From Ectocarpus siliculosus (taxonomy: Eukaryota; Sar; Phaeophyceae; Ectocarpales; Ectocarpaceae), in assembly GCA_000310025.1 (NCBI GenBank), contig FN649736.1, positions 5,107,741 through 5,121,281 of the forward strand: a DNA stretch of 13,541 nucleotides. Reading direction: 5' to 3'. This document shows, in pieces, positions 1 through 7,095 of the stretch; the stretch's first letter is position 1, and the number at the start of each line of letters is the position of its first letter. Below the pieces are notes generated by a model. That model was not told the origin of the DNA, did no database searches, and saw only the letters and a list, made by a program, of their open reading frames with translations. The position numbers and the translations under genes were made by a program.

Positions 1-14
1 GCGGCCCCGGGGTC

Positions 15-62
15 GGGGGGGGGGGGGGGGGGGGGCCCTGTGTGTGGGGGGGGGGGGGGGGG

Positions 63-93
<31 letters not shown>
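15..93. repeat. G21 / G21-C27 homopolymer blocks at the left edge
   Basis: G runs at 15-35 and 46-66, the latter directly abutting a C run at 67-93. The second pair forms a perfect G/C inverted repeat. Nothing coding lies here. It is probably low-quality or collapsed sequence at a contig edge. Confidence 0.85.
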
Positions 94-97
<4 letters not shown>

Positions 98-241
98 CCC
101 GAAGCGGTCTGCCCACCATTGCCCGGACAACCCCCCCCTAATAAACGCGACGCCCAAAACCACCCAGCCCCTCCCGGAGGAAATGCCGGCCGGCCTGCTC
201 TCTATAAAGCCGTCGCGGGCGGCTTGCGTCCATCCTCGCCA

Positions 242-994
242 TCACATCGGAGGCATTGACTGTCGCCGCGAGATCCCCTCCACTTCCGCGCGGATGTCGG
301 CCGACCAGCTTTCTCTCCGCCTCGGCCTTGCAAACACCTCCTGCTTCCGCACCCCGGGGTGCAAGAACTTGAGCTGCTCCGTGGACAGGACTAGGTCGTC
401 CAGGTCGTGGAACGTCCGCTCCCCGGCTCGCTTCTCGACCGACAGAGCCCCGGCGCTGCTCACGTTCACGATCCCGCTAACCACCGTTCCTCTGCGTTTT
501 CGGACGTAGTGCACGGCGAGGGCCCCCGGCTTGCTGGTGGAGAACCGTACCAGGAACGTTCCGGGTTCCGCGCTCGAGAGCAGGGTCAGCGCCGTGTCCT
601 TCTTCATGAACCCGGCGAAGCCCAGCGCGGGGCCGTGGAGGCCCGTCGACCACGCCGGTGTCCGCCTCAGCGTGGTGACCGCCTGCCAGAACCACCGCCA
701 GAAGGGCTCCAGCTTCTTGCGGGAGATCGGCACCCCGGCCACGTCCCCGCCGTGCTGCAGCGCCGTCTCCGCGGGAGGGGGCCCATCAGACTGCCGCCAC
801 AGGGCCTCGTCCGACGCGAAGAGATCGAAGTCGCTAGCTTCGAGGGGGCGGATCCTAGCCCCGAGGACTCGTCTCTCGAAGTACCTGCCGATGGCCTCGC
901 AGAGCCGGCCCCACCGCACCCCGCCCCCCCCCGCCCCCCCGCCTTCCGCACCGCCTCCCGACGACGACCCGTAAAATACCGCTAGGCTCCTCCC
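242..994 (-). CDS. Last exon: STAT-type linker and SH2 domain, stop codon
   Basis: The frame is open from 1189 to the TGA at 242-244; I take acceptor GTGCAG at 995-997 as the likely start. After a Gly-rich stretch it reads VRWGRLCEAIGRYF, then KKLEPFWRWFWQAV and LGFAGFMKKDTALTLL. This order (RW..L...i...F, FW.W...., lGF......aL) matches the linker preceding the STAT SH2. The SH2 core is PGTFLVRFSTSKPGALAVHYV, with the phosphotyrosine-binding Arg (beta-B5) at codon 545-547, and LKFLHPG near its end parallels the STAT 'LkYLyP' element. The tail after the SH2 is Arg/Ser-rich with no Tyr, so the tyrosine used by STATs for reciprocal dimerisation is absent. Known relatives with linker-SH2 but no STAT DNA-binding domain occur in plants. 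Confidence 0.82.
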   Translation of the reverse strand, partial: GRSLAVFYGSSSGGGAEGGGAGGGGVRWGRLCEAIGRYFERRVLGARIRPLEASDFDLFASDEALWRQSDGPPPAETALQHGGDVAGVPISRKKLEPFWRWFWQAVTTLRRTPAWSTGLHGPALGFAGFMKKDTALTLLSSAEPGTFLVRFSTSKPGALAVHYVRKRRGTVVSGIVNVSSAGALSVEKRAGERTFHDLDDLVLSTEQLKFLHPGVRKQEVFARPRRRESWSADIRAEVEGISRRQSMPPM

Positions 995-1846
995 CTGCAC
1001 CTCGCTCCACAAACACCTCCAGCGCGTCGCTAGCGGGTCTCTTGCACGACCTCTTCGGGTACGAGAGGAGGCGGGTCGATGCTGATTGGTCGGCTCACCG
1101 GTTCGTCCGGGTATGCGTACTGTTCCTGTAGCTGCTCCAGAAAGAGAAACCAGAGCGGAGCGGGAGACGTACATACACCGGGATGGCAAAACACGTTGTT
1201 GTCATGAATCGGCCACCTTTAGACGCCGTAAAAAGTATGGCAGATTACCGTCAGCTGTTAGGCAGGTAGGTACGCAATATTGTGTTCGTTTTCTTATGCA
1301 TAGGACAGACCTGACCACACGCAACCGTCGGACTAAAAAAAAAAAAGACGAGTTTGTTTCATCACACCGGCTGCAATACCCAAGCCTCTCTTCGCCGTCT
1401 AATTCTTCCCCGTGTTCCTCGCCAAGCAAGACAACAATACGGACGGTGGGTTGGGGTCATCGCCGAAAAAACACCCCGCTCGCAATACCAGAACAACCCT
1501 TCTTCCTCTTCCCTCACCTTTGGTATGTCCTCTCTGAGGAGCTTCTCTCTGTGCACGATGAGCCCCTTCTCCTCGTGCACGCGGGGGCAGCGGCACAGGT
1601 CCTGCACGCACCCCGGGTGTCCCCGCAGCGCGAGCACGATGTCGCTCTTGGCGAAGCTTTCGTACGAGTCTGCCTTCCCTTCCGTCCCCGTAAAGGGCTC
1701 GGGCTTGCTGGGGCCCATCTCACAGACCGAGAGGTTGCGCGAGCAGCACATCACGAACAACTCTGCCGTGCTGCGTTACGGAAGGAAGGTGTAGGGGGGG
1801 GGGGGGGGGAGCCGTCCCGATGCGGAAAGGGGTGACGGATCGATCG

Positions 1847-1920
<74 letters not shown>

Positions 1921-4416
1921 GAAGTAGGAGGAATGTGAGGAATACGTGGACGTTGTGGGACAGGAGAGAGGGAGCGAGAGATAAAACGAGACAAGAATTA
2001 GACCCGATACGACTCAGGGATGCAGCGGACAAAACAGGACACCCCCACTCGCACCAAATATGGTTACACCCCCCCAAACACTGGCACATACGACAACCAC
2101 GGCTTCTGCCCTTCTGAGCACACCCGAACCCCCACCTCGAAACACCTCTCTCCCCGACACCCCGCACGGAAGCACGAAAGCAAGCAAGCAAGCAACGACC
2201 AACAAGACACAACAACCCCGGGGGCTACTGTACAAAAAAAACGAAAAAAGGAGTGTCTCAAAACGCACCTCCTAGCGTCCAGCGGCTCCACCACGACCGT
2301 CTTCTCTCCGTGGATTCCGATGCGGCCGGGCGCCATGGGGCCCTTAGCCCGCATCGTCACTGCGGTCGTAAGGGTCACCCCCTCCGTCCTCAGCACGTCT
2401 ACTAGCCGCGAGAGCAAGCGGCTCAGGAAGAAGCGTTCCTCGCCGACCATAACCACGGGCTGGCTGCACCCGTCGAGAACGAGGAGAGCGCGCCTGGAGG
2501 GGTGGGAGCCCTGCTCCCTGAGCGCCTGCAGCTGGTCCCTGACGTGCTGGGAGATCTTGGCCACGACCCCGTCCATGTTGTGCGCCACGAGCGAGCCGGC
2601 CGGGAGCTGGAATCCTTGCTGTGTGGGTTGTCGGGCGTACGTGGGGCATGTTGTCTTGTCAGTACCGAGGGTGTGCAACATATGTACCACGCAACACCGA
2701 GTGCAATAGTGGTAGCGCTATAGCAGTACGCGCCGGCAGTTTGCTTCACCCCATCACCAGATGCTGGTGCGAAAAATTCGAACCAATCCAGCGTTGATTG
2801 GCACCGTGTTGCAGGTCTGTCGTCGGAATTCACAAGGTTAGCGCTAATTCGCCGCGGAGCCGGACAGTAAAAAGCCATTTCAATGGTCGCCGCAGGCGTT
2901 AGTCTCGTCCGGACCGAATAGACCTTGACCATGCGTTGTCAGAGTTCCAACACACGCCCACACAACAGGACAAAACAGTCCTTCCCTCGTCGTGATTTAG
3001 GGCGTCTTCGCTTGACTCGACTCGACTTGCTGCGTAAGTACCCCACCTCGAAGGTACCACCTTCGCGAGAGATTAGTTATTGAGGAAAAAAGAACAGGGA
3101 GGGGGGTACGCAGACCCTATCCTTAACTCACCTTCCCCGATTGATTGCATGTTTCATCCCACCAACACGTTCACCTACTAGAAGAACCTTGCTGAGGCTA
3201 CACCACTGACCTCGAGCCAGTTGCAGGCATCGTTGCCGCCGACCGCCCTGTCCAAACGGCAGAAAAATATCTCGCCGAACACGTTCCGCTCCCGTGTGTA
3301 CGCGCACGCCTTCAGCAGCACCTGGGTCTTTCCGATGCCCTTTTGGCCGGTGATTGTCACGCATGGGACCCCACTTACCATGTGCTTCACCACCTGCAAG
3401 ATTGGGGTGCATTTGCGGACAAACCCCACGTGAAACCATGATTAATTACCACGGTTATTTTTTACGTCTACATATCCAGGCAGGCCACTGCTGTTTTGTT
3501 GGATTGGGTGTAAGTGCTTGTTCAGTTGCTTGTGTGAAGCAACACGACTTCATGATCACGAGAGCTGCAGAGGTCTGTCTGTCTTCTGTTTCCAACAAGT
3601 GTGAACTTTGCGGGCTCTAAAACCAGCGCCAGCTGGGTGCGGCGAAAATAAGAAGCAATCGGCTTTCTTTTCAGGCCACAGCTGAAAAAGAGAGATCGCC
3701 CAAAGCCAACCCGAACCCGAAAAAAACAGTACTCACGTCTGCATCCAACATGTATCGAACGATCGGGGAGAAATGCGAAAAATCGATATCAAATAGACGC
3801 ATTACAGCTATAGAAGTATATGATACGCACATCATTCACTACTGTTTTATCCACACAAGGTATCCAAAAACAAAGGAGAGAAAACCACCACCGCACACGA
3901 CAGTTGCCAACATGATAGTACACGCGCCATGTCTGCCAACCAACTATAATACCACACACGTGGCTGAAAGCACACAAAAGAAACACAAAAAACAACACGC
4001 GACACACACGTGATACCGGATATCACACCTTCTGGACGTCCACTGCTCGGCCCCAGAAGTACTGGGTGACGGCGTCGCAGCGGTACGGTGGCTTGAGCGG
4101 CGTGGCATCGACGAACTGCCCGTCAGGGACCTCCTCGAACACAGGAATGTCGTGATCACCCTCCGGGGGGAGGAGGCTGTCGAGAAAGAGAGAGAGAGAG
4201 AGGGCGGGAGAAAAAGAGGTACCATGCGTAAGGCAAAAGTGGTGATGGGACTGCTGTTGTTCGTGTTGACGGGATGGAGAATTTCTAGCTCCCTTGTGGT
4301 AACACATATCGGCGGCTGGGCCGAGTGTCGTAGGTCGACAAGTGACCCCTCCGGAGTGGGTTCACGAGAGCACAGCAGTGTCATCCAGATGAAAATACAG
4401 CAACAACAACGCCGAT

Positions 4417-4465
<49 letters not shown>

Positions 4466-6973
4466 GGTCTACGAAACAACTGCTGCTGGAGCACAACAAC
4501 AGGAGGCATCTTCCCGAGGCGGTCGCCAAGAAGCAACCCTACGGCAAGCTATCACAAAAATCATAAAAATGACTGCCTGCAACGGCTGAAGCCGCCGCCG
4601 CCCCGGCCGCACTCACAGGAACTTGTGCCCTTCCTCAGGCTGGTCGGACCCTTCCAGGCAGGCGCTCCCCAGCAAAAACGCCCGCCGAACCGTGTCTCCG
4701 CGTAGCAGAGAGGCGTAGAACGACTTGGCAAACTCCGCCGCCTGGTCGTCGAAAGAAGACGAAAAACGATCGCGAGCAGCGACCACATAGGGAATGTAAT
4801 GTACACAAGGAAAACGGACTACGCGAGAGACAGAGTTGATGGTACACCCGGGCACTAGGGTCGGCATCGCACGGTAGCAGCAGGCGGAGAGACCGCTACT
4901 TGTATGAGGTTTCTAAATGATGTTTTGGAGGAGAAAAAGGGAGCGGAAGGCGTCAAGGTCACAGCGGGATCGGCTCAACAGGCCAGCACGCACACACAAA
5001 CTCTTCCCCATCAGCCCTGTCAGCATGTCACACAACAACGAGGCCCTTACGCAGCAGCGTGGGCGGCAAAGGGACAAGAACCGGGGAAACCGCTCTACCA
5101 TACAACATAGTTAATCCGAGTGTTGTTCAGGGTTTGCTTGCTGGAATTCGTCCGCAGCTTACTCAAGGTAAAAACAAAGATGGCTATTATAGATAAATGC
5201 CTGGTAGGATAATGGCGCTGTCTTCATGGCTCGAAAACACAACAACAATGCAGCGCGCTGTAGCTAGGACAGTTTAGTGGCTGTCCATCGAGAGTTCTAC
5301 AAGACAAACCCGCCGCCGAAGCTTGTACCTCACCCACACATGCGGCGGAGCGGTGCGGATAAAAACAGCACACGAGAGAAAAACGAAAACAAGAGCAGGG
5401 CTTGACGGGAGCGACGCCGAAACCACCTCCGCTCTCGCCGTCTCTCACCTTGTGGTCCAAAACTTTTGAATCCTTTTTCACGGCGATGACATGCCGCACT
5501 CCCTGCGTGCGGGGGGGGTACGCCAGGGGGGGGACAAAGACGCGACGCCAACCCCACCCAACACGGGCAAGGAAGGTTAGTGGCGTTCGTATGGGACGGG
5601 ACGAGACGGGGTCGTGGCAATGGAATGGAGCCCTAAGAGTACGGGGCGGGACGGTGTCGTGGAAGTGGGATGGAAGCTCAGCAAAGCACCACGCCAAAAA
5701 AGACTGACGACGACTTCTTGCAAACCTTGGGCCCTTGATCTTGATGTAAGTGCGTGTGCGTGAGGGTCGTTAAAATTAAAATTAAGCCGCGGGAAAATTC
5801 GTCATGGTGAAGGGTGTGGAGTCCGGAAGTTATTGTGGAGCCGGACAGTTAGGGACAATGGATGCTGTTGTGGTAAGGAGACGAACACGGAACAGGTGCC
5901 GCGTGTCTGCTGCTGGGAGTCTTTCGTGAAATGAGTTGAAATGACACGGGTAAAAATTACCCCGTAAACCATCAACGCACTTTCGCAGCGCCGCCCGCAC
6001 CGTTCTTCGGTCCCTCTCCCTCATGCCGAAACCCCGTTGTATCAAATGCGTCGGGCTTACACACGGACTACAAAATAAGGAGCAGCAGTAGCAAATAAAC
6101 ACCTACCACGAGCAGTCTACTAGCATATGGTACATACGAAGGAGTACATGCATCATGACAACTATTTATTTACTGTAACTCACCGCTTCGATGAAGCACT
6201 TGGCAACGCTCTGCGAGTGGCAAGAGCTCAGAAACACCAGCTGCAGCCCTGTTCTAGGGGCACCCTCCGCCCCCCCTAGCCTCGCCTCCGGCTCCACGCT
6301 CTCGGAGACATCAACGAAAGGGGCGTACCCGATACCCCCCTCGAACCCCAACCCCCCGGCGTAACCTCCCGCAGCCGGCGCCGCTGCCGGCGCCGCCATC
6401 GCGAGGGCGGGCATTCCCAGGTGCTTACTACGGCTACCGCCGCTGCCGCCGCCGCCGCCTGACTCTTTCCTCCCTCGCAGCAGCATCGACAGCAGCTCCG
6501 CCTCGCCCACGTACTGCAGCTGCCCGCTGTCGTCTTCGAAGGTCAGCTCGCCGGGCACGCCGTGTCCGGTGAAGTGCACGATGCGGCACTCTCGCTCTCC
6601 TTCTGCTGCCGAGGCATCGCCACCGCCACCGCTGCTGCTGCTGCTGCTACTGCTGCTGCTGCTGCTGCTCATGCTGCCAGCGCTCAAGCTGCTGCCGAAG
6701 CTCCCCGGCCTGCCGGCGCGGGGGGGGGAGGGGGGCACGCGGCACCCCACGGCGCGGGCGAAGGACCTGGTGTTTGCGGCCTCGGATAGAAAGCGCACCC
6801 GCTTGTCCGCGTTGTCGAGGGTCCGGTGAAGGGTGTCGCGCTCCCCCTCGTAGCTGAGCTTGTCTACCTTCTCCACCAAGACGCAGCCGCTGCCCCCTGG
6901 CGCCATTTTCCGCTCGACCAGTGGGGCGGAGAACAGGTGAGTGAAGATGACGCCCCCATCGTGCCGCCGCCGC

Positions 6974-7007
<34 letters not shown>

Positions 7008-7095
7008 CCTGCTCCGGGTGGTCTTGGTAGGATTTGATGTTTGTCGGGGTGTTGAAGAAGAACTGGCTTCGATGAGACGGGCCCATGCCGGTCAT
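242..7095 (-). CDS. CHAT protease - STAND/NB-ARC ATPase - STAT-type linker-SH2 protein, multi-exon gene
   Basis: Proposed coding exons, 5' to 3' on the minus strand: 7095-6184, 5502-5449, 4741-4617, 4176-4029, 3393-3211, 2618-2269, 1770-1518, optionally 1131-1099, and about 994-242 (stop TGA at 242-244). Every chosen intron is GT-AG, and the phases match at each join (phase 0 except the 4617/4176 and 2269/1770 joins, where a codon is split 2+1). The product is about 925-936 residues. Domain order is a Gln-rich N-terminus, CHAT caspase-like protease (His in GHG, Cys in SSCHS), P-loop ATPase (Walker A GQKGIGKT, Walker B LLVLDG, GHPG motif), then a STAT-like linker and SH2 (FLVRFS). This is seen in the sequence. 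From the families, CHAT domains are effector proteases and STAND ATPases are oligomerisation switches. That SH2 senses phosphotyrosine and triggers the protease is inference. No signal peptide or membrane segment is apparent, so a cytosolic location is likely. No TPR, LRR or WD repeats were found. Confidence 0.82.
1099..1131 (-). CDS. Possible 11-codon mini-exon before the STAT-like linker
   Basis: Minus-strand bases 1131-1099 read LQEQYAYPDEP between a strong acceptor (pyrimidine-rich tract ending GGAGCAG) and a donor-like CCG|GTGAGC. It is phase 0 on both sides, compatible with exon 7 and with an exon starting at 994. It would need a short intron of about 104 nt to reach 994. The alternative is no mini-exon and a last exon starting further upstream (for example acceptor AATCAG at 1082-1084), in a frame that stays open to 1189. 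I cannot decide between the two. Confidence 0.4.
1132..1517 (-). other. Intron 7 of the minus-strand gene
   Basis: Begins GTGAGG. Its end depends on the mini-exon choice: 1132, or as far as 995 if the mini-exon is not used. It contains an A12 run (1335-1346) and no other feature I can support. Confidence 0.6.
1518..1770 (-). CDS. Exon 7: helical (ARC-like) part of the ATPase with GHPG motif
   Basis: This 253-nt exon starts after acceptor AACGCAG. Its first base completes a split Ser codon, giving LDARSTAELFVMCC, the usual 'L...A..LF' helix after Walker B/sensor. DIVLALRGHPGCVQDLC (GHPG at 1611-1622) matches the GLPLAL-type motif of NB-ARC/STAND ATPases. It ends IVHREKLLREDIPK with donor GTGAGG. 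Only about 30 residues separate GHPG from the exon end, too few for a complete winged-helix domain, and no MHD motif is seen. Confidence 0.8.
1794..1809 (+). repeat. G16 homopolymer (C16 in the minus-strand transcript)
   Basis: Sixteen G on the plus strand lie 24 nt upstream, in minus-strand terms, of the exon 7 acceptor. In the pre-mRNA it is a C16 pyrimidine run and could act as the polypyrimidine tract. Its length may be misread. Confidence 0.85.
1850..1919 (+). repeat. (GA)35 microsatellite
   Basis: Seventy bases of pure GA dinucleotide lie in the intron before exon 7. On the transcribed strand it is (CU)35, about 80 nt upstream of the 3' splice site. Confidence 0.96.
2269..2618 (-). CDS. 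Exon 6: Walker B and sensor-like segment of the ATPase
   Basis: This 350-nt exon contains an amphipathic helix (DGVVAKISQHVRDQLQ), the Walker B strand RRALLVLDG (core codons 2469-2486), a helix FLSRLLSRLVDVLR and a strand VTLTTAVTMRAKG in the position of the sensor/RNBS-B 'lTTR' motif. It ends in GEKTVVVEPLDAR, equivalent to the 'L.pL..' element before the helical ARC/WHD part. The donor AGGAG|GTGCGT leaves two bases, completed by C from the next exon to give Ser. The acceptor could be at 2618 (CACACAG) or 2606 (TTCCAG); both keep the frame and differ by four residues. Confidence 0.83.
2619..3210 (-). other. Intron 5 of the minus-strand gene
   Basis: GTCAGT...ACAG, about 592 nt (12 nt longer if the exon 6 acceptor is at 2606). 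I see no gene, mobile element or RNA in it. Confidence 0.75.
3211..3393 (-). CDS. Exon 5: P-loop (Walker A) exon of STAND/NB-ARC-like ATPase
   Basis: This 61-codon, phase 0-0 exon follows acceptor CTTGCAG. It reads VVKHMVSGVPCVTITGQKGIGKTQ. GQKGIGKT (3325-3348) is a complete Walker A motif (GxxGxGKT), with the catalytic Lys codon at 3328-3330. The strand EIFFCRLD follows, equivalent to the second strand of NB-ARC/NACHT folds. The donor is GAG|GTCAGT. The upstream in-frame stretch to 3429 is intron read-through. Confidence 0.88.
3394..4028 (-). other. Intron 4 of the minus-strand gene
   Basis: GTGTGA...GCAG, 635 nt. An AC-rich stretch lies at about 3950-4010 near the donor. Nothing else is recognised. 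Confidence 0.78.
4029..4176 (-). CDS. Exon 4: end of CHAT domain and linker into the ATPase
   Basis: This 148-nt exon follows a (CT)n pyrimidine tract ending in CGACAG. Its first base completes the split Leu codon, giving KFLLLPPEGDHDIPVFE, which resembles the terminal strand of CHAT domains. It then reads YFWGRAVDVQK, the 'F.GR..d...v' element that precedes the P-loop in STAND/NB-ARC proteins. The donor is GTGTGA, weaker than the GTGAG-type donors elsewhere in the gene, so this boundary is a little less certain. Confidence 0.83.
4177..4616 (-). other. Intron 3 of the minus-strand gene
   Basis: GTGAGT...ACAG, 440 nt. It contains the (CAG)15 array and, next to the acceptor, a (GA)n tract (plus strand, about 4189-4202) that serves as the pyrimidine tract in the transcript. 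Confidence 0.82.
4419..4463 (+). repeat. (CAG)15 in an intron
   Basis: Fifteen uninterrupted CAG units on the plus strand, preceded by a few CAA units. It lies in the intron between exons 3 and 4 of the minus-strand gene, where the transcript carries CUG repeats. Confidence 0.93.
4617..4741 (-). CDS. Exon 3: C-terminal CHAT helices
   Basis: This 125-nt exon is bounded by acceptor GACCAG, after a T/C-rich tract, and donor GTGAGT. It reads from AAEFAKSFYASLLRG through VRRAFLLG to GHKFL. The motif A..F...FY..LL.G..V..AF is the standard CHAT C-terminal helix pair. Joined to exon 2 it gives VLD.KAAEFAKSFY with no missing or extra residue, which supports the acceptor choice over the longer frame to 4867. 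It ends after two bases of a Leu codon, completed by exon 4. Confidence 0.86.
4742..5448 (-). other. Intron 2 of the minus-strand gene
   Basis: GTGAGA...CCAG, 707 nt. I see no gene, repeat or RNA element I can support. Confidence 0.8.
5449..5502 (-). CDS. Exon 2: CHAT core segment (18 codons)
   Basis: This 54-nt phase 0-0 exon is bounded by acceptor ACGCAG and donor GTGAGA. It reads GVRHVIAVKKDSKVLDHK, which continues the CHAT fold directly after FIEA of exon 1. The usual CHAT pattern here is a strand following the Cys-bearing helix (Gv.hVIAvk) and then the start of the next helix. It is easy to miss because it is tiny and lies inside a much longer antisense-like open frame (5224-5697). Confidence 0.85.
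5503..6183 (-). other. Intron 1 of the minus-strand gene
   Basis: GTGAGT...GCAG, 681 nt. Contains the 49-nt imperfect duplication near its 3' end. No gene seen. Confidence 0.8.
5593..5680. repeat. Imperfect tandem duplication, period about 49 nt
   Basis: Two degenerate copies, each roughly GGGACG...GTCGTGG.AA.GG.ATGGA, start near 5598 and 5648 inside the intron between exons 1 and 2 of the minus-strand gene. They were matched by eye with several mismatches and small gaps. Confidence 0.5.
6184..7095 (-). CDS. Exon 1: N-terminus and first part of CHAT domain, with catalytic His and Cys
   Basis: 304 residues, ending in donor GTGAGT. ATG at 7093-7095 is the first ATG after the in-frame stop at 7198-7200. 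A second in-frame ATG at 7084-7086 has the better context (G at -3 and +4) and could be the true start. Residues 31-40 are a Gln tract. From about residue 49 the CHAT pattern begins (VIFTHLFSAPLV, then a YEGERDTL helix). A Pro/Gly/Ser-rich insert with 13 consecutive Ser (residues 143-155) precedes the strand RIVHFTGHG, whose GHG His is residue 178 (codon 6562-6564). A Gly/Ala-rich insert (about 210-280) follows, then LVFLSSCHSQS with the candidate nucleophile Cys292 (codon 6220-6222). An additional upstream coding exon cannot be excluded, because the frame stays open to 7197. Confidence 0.83.
6631..6669 (-). repeat. Coding AGC/AGT tract giving 13 consecutive Ser
   Basis: Serine codons on the minus strand (residues 143-155 of exon 1) are followed by four Gly. 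The tract lies inside the CHAT domain, before the catalytic-His strand, so it should form a surface loop. Confidence 0.9.
6976..7005 (-). repeat. (CAG)10 coding a poly-Gln tract
   Basis: Ten pure CTG units on the plus strand, CAG on the sense (minus) strand, encode Gln 31-40 of exon 1, followed by four Arg. Pure trinucleotide runs are length-unstable, so the tract is probably polymorphic and lies in a disordered N-terminus. Confidence 0.9.

Larger units (their letters stand above)
1771..2268 (-). other. Intron 6 of the minus-strand gene
   Basis: GTGCGT...GCAG, 498 nt. It holds the GA microsatellite, the G16 run and a small GCAA repeat near 2180-2196. No gene is seen. Confidence 0.8.

Noticed and set aside
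42-985. Plus-strand open frames (155, 192 and 147 residues) over the SH2 exon
   Set aside because: They are antisense shadows of GC-rich SH2 coding sequence and poly-Pro from homopolymers, with no family resemblance.
4419-4463. Tandem array considered as a CRISPR-like repeat
   Set aside because: It is a pure trinucleotide microsatellite without spacers, in a spliceosomal intron.
5224-5697. 157-residue minus-strand open frame
   Set aside because: Only the 18 codons at 5449-5502 are exon; the rest is intron read-through, with its repeat-like look due to the 49-nt duplication.
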